From an uncultured Collinsella sp. (GTDB taxonomy: Bacteria > Actinomycetota > Coriobacteriia > Coriobacteriales > Coriobacteriaceae): a stretch of 64,000 nt of DNA. This document shows, one piece after another, positions 49,915-58,920 of this stretch. The notes below the pieces were generated by a model, which saw nothing but the letters and a program-made list of their open reading frames with translations, was not told the origin of the DNA and did not search any database. The stretch covers positions 124,001 to 188,000 of the forward strand of contig CABRHW010000002.1 of NCBI GenBank assembly GCA_902470765.1. Reading direction: 5' to 3'. The translations under genes and the position numbers were made by a program. The stretch's first letter is position 1. Every line of letters begins with the position of its first letter.

Positions 49915-50838
49915 ATGCTCATTGCATTGCAGGGCGCCGTTTCGCAGGGCGTCCTCTGGGGCATTATGGTGCTTGGCGTGTTTATCACGTTCCGCCTGCT
50001 CGACATTCCCGATATGACCTGCGACGGCAGCTTTGCCCTCGGCGGCTGCGTCTGCGCTGTGCTCATCGTCAATAACAACGTCGACCCGCTGCTCGCCGTG
50101 CTGGCCGGTATGTGCGCCGGCGCCATCGCGGGTGCCGTCACGGGCATTTTGACCACCGTCTTCGAGATTCCTGCGATCCTCGCCGGAATCCTCACCCAGA
50201 TCAGCCTGTGGTCCATCAACCTGCGCATCATGGGCAAGTCCAATACGCCCATTCTTGCCAAAGGCACCGTATTCTCGGCCGTCAGCAATATGACCGGTCT
50301 GCCGCAGTCCACCGTTGCCATCATCTTGGGCATCCTGCTCGCCGTGGCTATCGTTGCCATCCTGTATTGGTTCTTTGGCACCGAGATCGGCTCGGCGCTG
50401 CGCGCCACCGGCAACAACGAGTACATGATCCGCGCTCTGGGCGTCAACACCAACTCCACCAAGATGATCGCCCTCGTGCTCTCCAACGCCCTCATCGGCC
50501 TTTCGGGCGCGCTCATCTGCCAGAGCCAGAAGTATGCCGACATTGGTATGGGCACCGGTGCCATCGTTATCGGTCTTGCCGCCATTGTTATCGGTGAGGT
50601 GCTCGGCCGTCTGCTGCCCGGCGGCCTCACGCAGTTTAGCGTCCGTCTTGCCTCCGCCGTCTTTGGCTCCGTGGTGTACTTCCTTATCCGCGCCATCGTG
50701 CTGCAGTTGGGCATGGACGCCAACGACATGAAGTTGCTCTCCGCCGTGATCGTCGCCGTGGCCCTGTGCGTGCCCGTGGTTTGGGAGCGCTATAAGCTCC
50801 GCAGCTCCTACACGAAGGGGGATGAGGCAGATGCTTAA
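49915..50838 (+). CDS. ABC transporter permease (TrpY-type, BPD_transp_2)
   Basis: A 307-aa membrane protein with about nine helices. GALVLALIGLS-type motifs of the branched-chain/ribose permease superfamily are seen: EIGSALRATGNNEYMIRALG and LSNALIGLSGALICQSQKYA. An AGGAGG at 49901-49906 supports the ATG at 49915. The start of the ATPase gene overlaps its last codons. Works with the binding protein at 48731 and the ATPase at 50831. Confidence 0.9.
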   Translation: MLIALQGAVSQGVLWGIMVLGVFITFRLLDIPDMTCDGSFALGGCVCAVLIVNNNVDPLLAVLAGMCAGAIAGAVTGILTTVFEIPAILAGILTQISLWSINLRIMGKSNTPILAKGTVFSAVSNMTGLPQSTVAIILGILLAVAIVAILYWFFGTEIGSALRATGNNEYMIRALGVNTNSTKMIALVLSNALIGLSGALICQSQKYADIGMGTGAIVIGLAAIVIGEVLGRLLPGGLTQFSVRLASAVFGSVVYFLIRAIVLQLGMDANDMKLLSAVIVAVALCVPVVWERYKLRSSYTKGDEADA

Positions 50839-51625
50839 GCTCTCGCACGTCAAGAAGACCTTTAACAAGGGCACCGTCACCGAGAAGCGCGCGCTCACCG
50901 GCATCGACCTCACCCTGAATGACGGCGACTTTGTAACCGTGATCGGCGGCAACGGCGCCGGCAAGTCCACGCTGCTCAACATGATCGCCGGCGTGTACCC
51001 GCTCGATTCGGGCGTTATTGAGCTCGACGGCACCGACATCTCGCGCCTGAGCGAGTCGCAGCGCGCCAAGTACCTGGGCCGCGTGTTTCAGGACCCCATG
51101 CGCGGTACCGCTGCCGACATGCAAATCGCCGAGAACCTGGCCCTCGCCAAGCGTCGCGGCCAGCGTCGCGGCCTTTCGTGGGGCGTAACCAAGGCCGAGA
51201 AAGATGAGTACGTTGAGCTGCTCAAGCGCCTGGACCTTGGTCTGGACACGCGTCTCAACGCCAAGGTCGGTCTTCTCTCGGGCGGCCAGCGCCAGGCACT
51301 CACCCTGCTGATGGCCACGCTCACCAGGCCGCGCCTGCTGCTGCTCGACGAGCACACGGCGGCCCTCGACCCCAAGACGGCCTCTAAGGTGCTCAACCTG
51401 ACCGAGGAGATCGTCGACGAGAACCACCTGACCACGCTCATGGTCACGCACAACATGAACGACGCCATCCGTCTGGGCAACCGTCTGATCATGATGCACG
51501 AAGGCCACGTGATCTACGACGTGGCAGGCGATGAGAAGAAGTCGCTCACCGTAGCCGACCTGCTGCAGAAGTTCGAGGAGGTCTCGGGCGGCGAGCTCGC
51601 CAACGACCGCATGCTGCTGAGCTAA
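50831..51625 (+). CDS. ABC transporter ATP-binding protein (TrpZ-type)
   Basis: A 264-aa ATPase energising the permease encoded just upstream. Walker A is GGNGAGKST, the signature LSGGQRQALTL, Walker B LLLLDEHTAALD, and the switch His is in MVTHNMNDA. The ATG at 50831 (MLKLSHVKKTF) follows GGGGGATGAGG and overlaps the permease stop by 8 bp, indicating coupling; an ATG three codons earlier is also possible. The hydrolase signature is complete. Confidence 0.93.
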   Translation: MLKLSHVKKTFNKGTVTEKRALTGIDLTLNDGDFVTVIGGNGAGKSTLLNMIAGVYPLDSGVIELDGTDISRLSESQRAKYLGRVFQDPMRGTAADMQIAENLALAKRRGQRRGLSWGVTKAEKDEYVELLKRLDLGLDTRLNAKVGLLSGGQRQALTLLMATLTRPRLLLLDEHTAALDPKTASKVLNLTEEIVDENHLTTLMVTHNMNDAIRLGNRLIMMHEGHVIYDVAGDEKKSLTVADLLQKFEEVSGGELANDRMLLS

Positions 51626-51665
51626 AACCTGCCAAAAAGGGACAGGTTTATTTTGGCAGGTTTTA
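51624..51665 (+). terminator. terminator of the ABC operon, AGGGACAGG loop
   Basis: A 14-bp stem aaaacctgccaaaa/ttttggcaggtttt with the loop agggacaggttta. The stop codon of the ATPase gene forms the stem base. One of several terminators with this loop. Confidence 0.85.
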
Positions 51666-51679
51666 TCTGCGCAAACGTC

Positions 51680-51719
51680 AAAACCGCCGCTAAGGGACAG
51701 ACGCCCTTGCGGCGGTTTT
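51680..51719 (+). terminator. second terminator, AGGGACAG loop
   Basis: An 11-bp stem aaaaccgccgc/gcggcggtttt around taagggacagacgccctt. It stands 15 bp after the previous terminator, before the nucleotidase gene. Confidence 0.75.
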
Positions 51720-51783
51720 CGCATATTATGTCGATAATCCGATATTCAACCAGACATTCTGGCTAAGGACTAAGGAAACTGCC

Positions 51784-53808
51784 ATGAAAAGACTCCCCCG
51801 CCTTGCGTTAGCCGCCGCGTTGTTTGCCGGCGCGCTCGCAGGCATCCCAAGCCTCGCTTTCGCGGGGAACCTGCCCGCCGCTATTGACGGCTCCGTGGCC
51901 GTCATGCACACCAACGACATCCACGGCAGCTACAAGTACAGCTACAACGCAAGCAAGGGCACCGGCACTGTGGGCTTTGATGGACTGGCGGTCCTTTATA
52001 GCGCCCAGGGCAACGCCCCCGATCTTTTGCTCGATGCGGGCGACACCTTCCACGGGCAGTCCTTTGCCACCATGAGCGAGGGCAAGAGCATCGCCGAGCT
52101 CATGGACACCTTCTACGCCGACGGCTACGACGCGACCACACCAGGCAACCACGACTGGAGCTACGGCGCGGACAAACTCCGCGCCATGACCGGCTACAGC
52201 ACCACCGGCACGCCCTTCGCCATGCTCTGCGCGAATGCAACGTCCTCGAACGGCGTATGGGGCTCGAGCGTCACCAAGACGCTCGATCGCACCTGGGAGG
52301 ATAGCGAAGATCACTCCACATTCGACTACAAAATCAAGGTCGGCGTCGTGGGTGCCATGGATGAGTCGCTGGGATCCTCGCTGCGCGCGGACTTGGTCGC
52401 GGGCACGTCGTTCTCGAGTGCCGCGAACGCCATCAATGCCGAGGCAGAGCAGCTGCGCAAGGAGGGCTGCGATGTTGTTGTGTGTATCGCGCACACGCTC
52501 GACGCAAAAACCTTTGCCACGCGACTCCGTGGCGTCGATGCCCTTATCGCAGGCCACGAGCACATCAACCTTAACGAGAAGGTGACGGGAGCCGACGGCA
52601 AGACGATCCACGTTGTTGAGGCAGGCAGCGCCTTTGCCGAGGTGGGGCTGCTTTCCATTCCGTACATGTACGACACGAATGGCACCGAGACGACCGACGA
52701 TGACACGGTCACGGTCCCTGCAGACGGCAGTGACGAGAAGCTCTACACCGCCAAAAACGTCAACGACCTTTTGGCAGACCCCGACAAGGGCTCCGACTAC
52801 CAAAGCCGCCTTGAAGACGTCCGCAACAAGATCAAGCCGCTCGACGAGGCCTTTGAAAACGAATCGAACAAGGTGCTCGGCACATCCACCACCAACTATT
52901 TCTACGGCGAGGACGCCGCAGGCACGCATGGTTGGGAAATGGTGCGCACCACCGATTTCCGCCCCAGTAAGGAGGGCGACACCACCAAGGCCCAGACCAT
53001 CGGCCATGTGATTTGCGGCTCCTATCTTGCCCTGACGGGCGTGGACCTCGCTATCGAAAACGCTGGCGGCATCCGCGGCGGCATCGCGGCGGGCAACGTG
53101 ACCGCCGGCAACGTCATCGCTATCTCGCCCTACGGCAACACCGTGGAGACCTGGACCATGACCGGCGCGGACTTCCTCGCAGCGCTCGAGCACTCGCTAC
53201 AAATTAGCGACGATTGCAACGACAGCTACAAGCTTCAGCAGGCTTATGTGGCGGCCGGTCACACCGAGCAGGAGGCGCAAGACAAGTACAAGTGGCGCGA
53301 TGACTCTGGCAGCGTTCTCTCCTTTGGCGGCATCAACGTGACGATTGATTGGACGCAGCCCGAAGGCAAGCGCATTGTGAGTGCCACACTCACCAAAGAC
53401 GGCAGCACGCTCGACCCCGCCAAGGCCTATACCGTCGCCACCAACAACTACATCATCACCAACACGACTGACTTTCCCACTTTCGCAAACGCCATCAAGC
53501 ACACCGAGTGGGGTACCTGCGAGTCAGCGCTAAGGGCGCTGATTGGACAGAACGGCTGGGAGAGCAAGATGGCCTCGCTCGCGGGCACCATTAGCTTTGG
53601 CTCCGCTGCCGTGGACCCCACGCCCACACCGGCCCCGACGCCTAAGCCCTCGCCTAAGACGGACACGACGACCACGAAGGTCATCACCAAGAAGACGACC
53701 GGTAAGCTCGCCGCAACGGGAGACCGCACGCTGGCAGTAGTTGGCGCGTGCCTTATCGGCGGCATCATCGTCATCATGCTCGGCATTATCTGGAAGCGTC
53801 GACGCTAA
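51784..53808 (+). CDS. cell-surface 5'-nucleotidase/2',3'-cyclic phosphodiesterase (UshA-like)
   Basis: A 674-aa secreted, surface-anchored enzyme that hydrolyses extracellular nucleotides. Residues 1-27 are a signal peptide (RLALAAALFAGALAGIPSLAFA). The metallophosphoesterase domain carries VMHTNDIHGS, LLDAGDTFHG, GNHDWSYG and GHEHINLN metal ligands; the C-terminal nucleotidase domain has AIENAGGIRGG and ISPYGNTVE. A Thr/Pro spacer precedes LAATG, a membrane helix and KRRR. LAxTG is the motif of class E sortases in Actinobacteria, so covalent wall attachment is likely. It has its own transcription unit. Confidence 0.92.
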   Translation: MKRLPRLALAAALFAGALAGIPSLAFAGNLPAAIDGSVAVMHTNDIHGSYKYSYNASKGTGTVGFDGLAVLYSAQGNAPDLLLDAGDTFHGQSFATMSEGKSIAELMDTFYADGYDATTPGNHDWSYGADKLRAMTGYSTTGTPFAMLCANATSSNGVWGSSVTKTLDRTWEDSEDHSTFDYKIKVGVVGAMDESLGSSLRADLVAGTSFSSAANAINAEAEQLRKEGCDVVVCIAHTLDAKTFATRLRGVDALIAGHEHINLNEKVTGADGKTIHVVEAGSAFAEVGLLSIPYMYDTNGTETTDDDTVTVPADGSDEKLYTAKNVNDLLADPDKGSDYQSRLEDVRNKIKPLDEAFENESNKVLGTSTTNYFYGEDAAGTHGWEMVRTTDFRPSKEGDTTKAQTIGHVICGSYLALTGVDLAIENAGGIRGGIAAGNVTAGNVIAISPYGNTVETWTMTGADFLAALEHSLQISDDCNDSYKLQQAYVAAGHTEQEAQDKYKWRDDSGSVLSFGGINVTIDWTQPEGKRIVSATLTKDGSTLDPAKAYTVATNNYIITNTTDFPTFANAIKHTEWGTCESALRALIGQNGWESKMASLAGTISFGSAAVDPTPTPAPTPKPSPKTDTTTTKVITKKTTGKLAATGDRTLAVVGACLIGGIIVIMLGIIWKRRR

Positions 53809-53860
53809 GCTACACCGCCGGGCCTTGCAGCCCCACCGCGTAAACCTTATATCGAGCACA

Positions 53861-53895
53861 GAAGCCCGTCCGAATTTGATCGGACGGGCTTCTTG
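53861..53895 (+). terminator. terminator after the nucleotidase gene
   Basis: A 13-bp stem gaagcccgtccga/tcggacgggcttc followed by TTGG; a moderate intrinsic terminator. Confidence 0.75.
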
Positions 53896-53936
53896 GTGGG
53901 TATCATGGTTGGACGATCATTAGGAGGTTTCCCTAC

Positions 53937-54704
53937 ATGGAATTGTTTGAGCCGATTCTTCACTTCTTTGAGCAACGGTGGGTCCACAACATCATCTGGG
54001 CCGTCATCTTGGCGATAGGCACCGCCGTCGCCGCCAAGGTCGTATCCAAGACCCTGAACCATCTGCTTAACCGAGACGATAACCCGCTTCCGGCATCGAG
54101 TATCTTCATCAACATCGCGCGCGCCGTCATTTGGATGATCGGCGGCAGCTTTATCCTCGACAACTGTTTTGGCATTAATGCAAACGCCCTCGTCGCCGCT
54201 CTTGGCGTCGGCGGCATCGCTATCTCGCTCGGCTTTCAGGACACGCTGTCAAACCTTATCGGCGGCATGCAAGTGACCTTTATGGGCATCATCAAACCCG
54301 GCGACAATATCGAGGTCGGCGGCGTATCCGGCGTGGTCCAAGACATCACTTGGCGCCATACAACGATTGAGGACGCCTGTGGACAGACCATCATTGTGCC
54401 CAACTCCAACATCTCCAAGAACACGCTCGTGCATTTGATGCCCTTTGGACGCGTGGCCGTGCCCGTTGCCGTAAAGGACACGTCTAAGTGGGCTTCCCTT
54501 GACGCGCTGGCAGACGAGCTCACGAGCGCAACCAAAACGGCCGTCTCGCCCATCTCGGGCTTTGACAAGGAGCCCTACGTGCTCTTTAGCGAAATCGGCG
54601 ACTTTGGCATCAAAGGAAAGATCATCTTTATCGTCAGCGACGACAGCACTACTTTCACGGCAGCCGACGCCTGCATCCGTGCCATCGCCCCCATCATCGC
54701 CTAA
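53937..54704 (+). CDS. MscS-family mechanosensitive channel
   Basis: A 255-aa small-conductance channel that opens on hypo-osmotic shock. Three membrane helices occupy residues about 15-100; the pore helix carries ALGVGGIAISLGFQDTLSNL, the glycine/alanine pattern of the MscS pore, followed by the beta domain GIIKPGDNIEVGGVSGVV. An AGGAGG site precedes the ATG. Length is somewhat shorter than E. coli MscS (286 aa). Confidence 0.92.
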   Translation: MELFEPILHFFEQRWVHNIIWAVILAIGTAVAAKVVSKTLNHLLNRDDNPLPASSIFINIARAVIWMIGGSFILDNCFGINANALVAALGVGGIAISLGFQDTLSNLIGGMQVTFMGIIKPGDNIEVGGVSGVVQDITWRHTTIEDACGQTIIVPNSNISKNTLVHLMPFGRVAVPVAVKDTSKWASLDALADELTSATKTAVSPISGFDKEPYVLFSEIGDFGIKGKIIFIVSDDSTTFTAADACIRAIAPIIA

Positions 54705-54741
54705 CCCGCCAAAAAGGGACAGGCACCTTTGTGGTGGTTTT
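54703..54741 (+). terminator. terminator after mscS, AGGGACAGG loop
   Basis: Stem aacccgccaaa pairs imperfectly with tttgtggtggtt around agggacaggcacc, ending in a T-run. The mscS stop codon overlaps the stem. Confidence 0.7.
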
Positions 54742-54795
54742 CATTCGTGGTACCATGGTTCATATAGTTGTTTAAACGACTAAGGGAGCAACATC

Positions 54796-56712
54796 ATGGA
54801 AGAGGCCTATCGTCAAGCACGCAAGCGCGGCGAGCAGGGACGCCGTCGCGCCATCAGCCAAAGCGAGCACCCGTACCTTACGGACCTCGACAGCCTCGTT
54901 GCCCAGCTCCCCTTAGGTCAGCGAGAGAATGTCGGCCTAAGGGATATTCCGCTCGAAATGGTCGTCGGCACAGTCACCAAAGGCCGTCAGTCCGCCTTTT
55001 CATGCAACTTTATGCCCCTGCTGCCGTTTAACACTGAGTTCGCCCGCAAGTGGTCCAACCTCTACGACATCCAGGTAACCGAGGGCTATCGCGATCCCAT
55101 CATCGTCACCGAGTTCATGCATCGGTTCTATGTCCAGGAAGGCAACAAACGCGTCAGTGTCCTCAAATTCCTGGACGCTCCAACGGTTTCGGCCAGGGTC
55201 ACCCGTCTCTACCCCGGCACATGGGATTCCGTCGAAAGCCGCCTGTACGGTGAATTCTGCGCGTTTTGGCGCGTCTGCCCCCTATACGAAATCGAGTTCT
55301 CGCGTGAGGGAAGCTACGAGACGCTCGCCAAGATGCTCGGTCGGAACCTTATCGAAAAATGGCCGCAGAAAAAGGTCGACTACCTGCGCCACACCTTCCT
55401 GCTCTTTAAGCGCGCCTACCTTCGCGCAGGCGGCGACCACCTGGACATTACGCCCGCCGACGCCATGCTCGTCTACCTCAATGTGTACAACCAGGACCGC
55501 CTGCTGGATACGCCGACGGATATCGTCGTAAACCGCCTGTGCAAGATTTGGCGCGAGCTGGTCATTGCCGGCAAAAACGACGAGGACAAGGTCGATCTTG
55601 TCGAAGCGCCGAGCGTCGATGAGGAGGAGTCGCCCGCCAAGTCCACCTCCGGCGTGCTCAACTTCTTTATGGGCAAGACTGTCTATTCGGCGGCCAACCC
55701 CCTGCGTATCGCCTTTATCCATGAGTTCCCCTGTGCGGCGTCGAGCTGGGACAGTCTGCACGACCAAGGACGTCAGTATCTCGATGAGCACTTTGACGGT
55801 ATCGTGCGCACCGAGGCGTTCGAGGACTGTCACGATCCGGACGTGTTCTACGCCGCCGTGGAAACGGCTGTCAAACATGGAGGCAACGTCATCTTCTCGA
55901 CCTCGCACCGCCTGATGGAATACACGCTCAGAGCTGCCGTTGAGTATCCCCAGGTTCGATTCCTCAACTGCTCTATCGGCCTTCCCCACCAAAGCGTCCG
56001 TTCGTACTTTGGCAAGATGTACGAGGCCAAGTTCCTCCTGGGCGCCCTTGCCGCCAGCATGGCGGACAACCATCGCATCGGCTACCACGCGTCGGTCTTC
56101 GCATCCGGCGCGCTCAGCGAGATCAATGCCTTTGCCATCGGTGCCTCGCTGCTCGACCCCCGCGCGCAAATTATCCTCACCTGGGGCGATGTACCCGCCG
56201 GCGGTCTTGCCGAGGCCATGTGCCGCGAAGGCGTGAGCGTCATGACCGGCGCTGACATGTCAAAGTCGCTCGAAGACCCTACGGCCTACGGACTCCACCG
56301 CCTGGTCGATGGCAAGGTTTCCGGCATCGCCATGCCGGTATGGAACTGGGGCCGTTACTACGAGCTCATCGTTCGCAGCCTTCTGCACGGCACGTGGGAC
56401 GAGACCAGCGATGACAACCAAGTGCGCGCCGTCAACTACTGGTACGGCATGAGCTCTGGCGTTATCGACATCCGTTACGCTCCGGGCCTACCCTACCAGA
56501 CGCGCAAACTCGTGCAGTTGCTCCGTAACGGCATTGTTGAGGGATCCATCAACCCCTTTGGCGGCGAGCTCCACAGCCAGAACGGCGTGGTACAGATCGA
56601 AGGCTTCCCTCCGCTGCCGAGCACGCAGATTGTCGAGATGAATTGGCTGGCGGATAACGTGGTAGGCACCATTCCGCAGCTCGACGATGAGCCGAAAGTC
56701 CCTGCCCTATGA
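54796..56712 (+). CDS. cytoplasmic ParB-like/BMP-domain fusion protein
   Basis: A 638-aa protein without signal peptide or membrane helix. Residues about 45-140 resemble a ParB/Srx-like fold, with VQEGNKRVSVLKFLDA at 113-128 and IPLEMVVGTVTKGR nearby. A helical region follows (about 150-280). From about 300 the protein resembles BMP/PnrA nucleoside-binding proteins (NPLRIAFIHEFP, IFSTSHRLMEYTL, GALAASMADNHRIGYHASVF), normally extracellular lipoproteins. It overlaps the downstream metallophosphoesterase by 4 bp (ATGA). I infer an intracellular nucleoside- or nucleotide-sensing role; there is no established function known to me. Confidence 0.75.
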   Translation: MEEAYRQARKRGEQGRRRAISQSEHPYLTDLDSLVAQLPLGQRENVGLRDIPLEMVVGTVTKGRQSAFSCNFMPLLPFNTEFARKWSNLYDIQVTEGYRDPIIVTEFMHRFYVQEGNKRVSVLKFLDAPTVSARVTRLYPGTWDSVESRLYGEFCAFWRVCPLYEIEFSREGSYETLAKMLGRNLIEKWPQKKVDYLRHTFLLFKRAYLRAGGDHLDITPADAMLVYLNVYNQDRLLDTPTDIVVNRLCKIWRELVIAGKNDEDKVDLVEAPSVDEEESPAKSTSGVLNFFMGKTVYSAANPLRIAFIHEFPCAASSWDSLHDQGRQYLDEHFDGIVRTEAFEDCHDPDVFYAAVETAVKHGGNVIFSTSHRLMEYTLRAAVEYPQVRFLNCSIGLPHQSVRSYFGKMYEAKFLLGALAASMADNHRIGYHASVFASGALSEINAFAIGASLLDPRAQIILTWGDVPAGGLAEAMCREGVSVMTGADMSKSLEDPTAYGLHRLVDGKVSGIAMPVWNWGRYYELIVRSLLHGTWDETSDDNQVRAVNYWYGMSSGVIDIRYAPGLPYQTRKLVQLLRNGIVEGSINPFGGELHSQNGVVQIEGFPPLPSTQIVEMNWLADNVVGTIPQLDDEPKVPAL

Positions 56713-57419
56713 AAATCCTTGCCATAGCCGATACCGAAGAACGATGCCTTTGGGAGTGCTTTCGCAAGGAACGCTTTGAGGGCGTCGACCTGATTTTGTC
56801 CGCCGGCGATCTGGACCCAGACTATCTTGAGTTTTTGGTTACGGTCATCAACAAACCGCTCATCTACGTGCGTGGCAATCACGATGACCGCTACGCACGT
56901 CATGCACCGGGCGGATGTATCTGCGTAGAAGACAGCGTGTACACGTACCGAGGGATTCGCATTGCGGGCCTTGGCGGGTCCATGCGTTATCGCGACGGCG
57001 CCAACATGTACACCGAACGCGAGATGTCCAAGCGTATGCGTAAGCTGTCGCGTAAGGTTAGGATGGTCGGCGGGTGCGACATTCTGCTTACCCATGCGCC
57101 CGCCGCCGGTATGGGTGATCTGGACGATCTACCGCATCGAGGGTTTGAGTGCTTTAACACGGCGCTTGAGTCCTGGGGAGCCGACTACATGGTGCATGGG
57201 CATGTACACCAAAGCTACGGTTACGATTTTCAGCGCGAGCGGCAGCATGTGTGTGGAACGACGATCATCAACGCCTGCGGCTATACGCAGTTTGAGCTCG
57301 ACCAGACGCGCTACCCCATCCGTGGCTGGCAGGCAGCCTGGCTCAACTCGCAAACCATGCGCCGCGAGCTCAAGCGCCACGAGGCCATTGAGTCCTCTAC
57401 CGCCAGAACACCCTGGTAA
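56709..57419 (+). CDS. metallophosphoesterase, YfcE/MJ0936-like
   Basis: A 236-aa calcineurin-type phosphoesterase. Metal ligands are in MKILAIADTEE (first Asp motif), LSAGDLD, VRGNHDDRY, LLTHAPAAG and VHGHVHQSY. Members hydrolyse phosphodiesters such as cyclic nucleotides or model substrates. Translation is coupled to the ParB-like/BMP protein through a 4-bp overlap, so the two probably act together. It is followed by a strong terminator. Confidence 0.85.
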   Translation: MKILAIADTEERCLWECFRKERFEGVDLILSAGDLDPDYLEFLVTVINKPLIYVRGNHDDRYARHAPGGCICVEDSVYTYRGIRIAGLGGSMRYRDGANMYTEREMSKRMRKLSRKVRMVGGCDILLTHAPAAGMGDLDDLPHRGFECFNTALESWGADYMVHGHVHQSYGYDFQRERQHVCGTTIINACGYTQFELDQTRYPIRGWQAAWLNSQTMRRELKRHEAIESSTARTPW

Positions 57420-57457
57420 CCACCTCAAAGGGGACGCTGTCCCCTTTGAGGTGGTTT
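57418..57457 (+). terminator. terminator of the BMP/phosphoesterase operon
   Basis: An 18-bp perfect stem (aaccacctcaaaggggac and complement) ending in TTTTG. The ggggac/gtcccc core recalls the GGGACAG terminator family. Confidence 0.85.
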
Positions 57458-57470
57458 TGATACGCGATAG

Positions 57471-57511
57471 CAAGAAACCCGGTCCCACACGAGGCGGAAC
57501 CGGGTTTCTTT
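57471..57511 (-). terminator. terminator after rplA
   Basis: A 12-bp stem aagaaacccggt/accgggtttctt, T-rich on both strands, between convergent transcripts; it terminates the nusG-rplK-rplA operon. Confidence 0.85.
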
Positions 57512-57546
57512 AGCAATGCTTGCTTTGCTCAGGCAGTAACTGTTAG

Positions 57547-58254
57547 TTACTCAGCCAGGAAGTCACGCTGGACAGCGGGATCGACCTTGACGCCAGGGCC
57601 CATGGTGGAAGACACGGAGATGGACTTGACGTACTTACCCTTAGCAGAAGAGGGCTTGACGCGCAGAATCTCGGTGTACAGGGCAGCGTAGTTCTCGACG
57701 AGCTGCTGCTCAGAGAAGGACTTCTTGCCCAGGGGCACGTGGCAGATGCCGTAACGGTCGGCGCGGTACTCAACGCGGCCGGCCTTGAGCTCGGAGACCA
57801 TCTTGGCGACGTCCATGGTCACGGTGCCGAGCTTGGGGTTCGGCATGAGGCCACGGGGACCAAGGATCTTACCGATGCGGCCAACCTTGGCCATCATGTT
57901 CGGCGTAGCGATAGCGGCGTCGAAGTTGATCTCGCCCTTCTGGATCTGGGCGACGAGCTCGTCGGAACCGATGATGTCGGCGCCGGCAGCCTCGGCCTCG
58001 CGAGCCTTCTCGCCCTCGGCGAAGACGGCAACACGAACGGTCTTGCCGGTGCCGTGGGGCAGGGAAATGGAACCACGGATGTTCTGGTCAGCCTTACGAG
58101 TATCGATGCCCAGACGGAAGTGGGCCTCGACGGTCTCGTCGAACTTGGCGGTGTCGAGCTCCTTGATGAGCTTGGCAGCCTGAAGGGGGGTGTAGAGCGT
58201 GGCGCGGTCGATCTTCTCGGCAGCGGCGTTATAGCTCTTACCATGCTTAGCCAT
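57547..58254 (-). CDS. rplA: 50S ribosomal protein L1
   Basis: L1 (235 aa) forms the mobile E-site stalk and represses the L11 operon in many bacteria. KLIKELDTAKFDETVEAHFR, VEYRADRYGICHVPLGKKSF and TMGPGVKVDPA are conserved. The ATG giving MAKHGK lies 9 nt after AGGAGG and is preferred to the ATG two codons upstream. It follows rplK after 117 bp, including a acgggcgcc/gagcacccgt hairpin region near 58330. Confidence 0.97.
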   Translation of the reverse strand: MAKHGKSYNAAAEKIDRATLYTPLQAAKLIKELDTAKFDETVEAHFRLGIDTRKADQNIRGSISLPHGTGKTVRVAVFAEGEKAREAEAAGADIIGSDELVAQIQKGEINFDAAIATPNMMAKVGRIGKILGPRGLMPNPKLGTVTMDVAKMVSELKAGRVEYRADRYGICHVPLGKKSFSEQQLVENYAALYTEILRVKPSSAKGKYVKSISVSSTMGPGVKVDPAVQRDFLAE

Positions 58255-58371
58255 GTGCATTACCTCCTGTGGTTAAACGGGCGTGAGCCCTCCCACATCG
58301 TATCGTGTGCCCTATTGCACACATATAACGGGCGCCCCGGTCGGAGCACCCGTCATTACCTAAAGAAATCG

Positions 58372-58800
58372 CTACTCAGCGATGGTGACGCCCATGGAGC
58401 GGGCGGTACCGGCGATGATCTTCTTGGCGGCGTCAATGTCGTTGGCATTGAGGTCCGGCATCTTGATCTCGGCGATCTTGGTGAGCTGCTCCTGGGAGAG
58501 CTGACCGACCTTGTCGGCCTGGGGCTTAGCGGAACCAGACTTGAGGTTCAGCTCCTTCTTGATGAGGTGAGCCGCCGGCGGGGTCTTGGTGATGAAGGAG
58601 AAGGACTTATCCTCGTAGACAGAGATCTCAACGGGGATGATGTCGCCCTTCTTGTCCTGCGTCTCGGCGTTAAAGGCCTGGCAGAACTGCATGATGTTCA
58701 CGCCAGCAGCGCCCAGGGCGGGGCCGACGGGAGGAGCGGGGTTAGCTGCACCAGCAGGAATCTGGAGCTTAATGACGTTGGCAACCTTCTTCTCAGCCAT
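58372..58800 (-). CDS. rplK: 50S ribosomal protein L11
   Basis: L11 (142 aa) binds the GTPase-associated centre and is required for RelA activation. KLQIPAGAANPAPPVGPALG, FCQAFNAETQDKKGD and the C-terminal IIAGTARSMGVTI are diagnostic. It lies 120 bp downstream of nusG. Confidence 0.98.
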   Translation of the reverse strand: MAEKKVANVIKLQIPAGAANPAPPVGPALGAAGVNIMQFCQAFNAETQDKKGDIIPVEISVYEDKSFSFITKTPPAAHLIKKELNLKSGSAKPQADKVGQLSQEQLTKIAEIKMPDLNANDIDAAKKIIAGTARSMGVTIAE

Positions 58801-58920
58801 GGTCATTCCTTTCGAATCACGAGTGTGAAGTACTTGCTATATCGTAAGCACGCACGTGTTAGAAGCACTCCTGAGATGAGCAGTCACAGAAGAAGCACGC
58901 TCGCGCGAACGGACGAAAAC

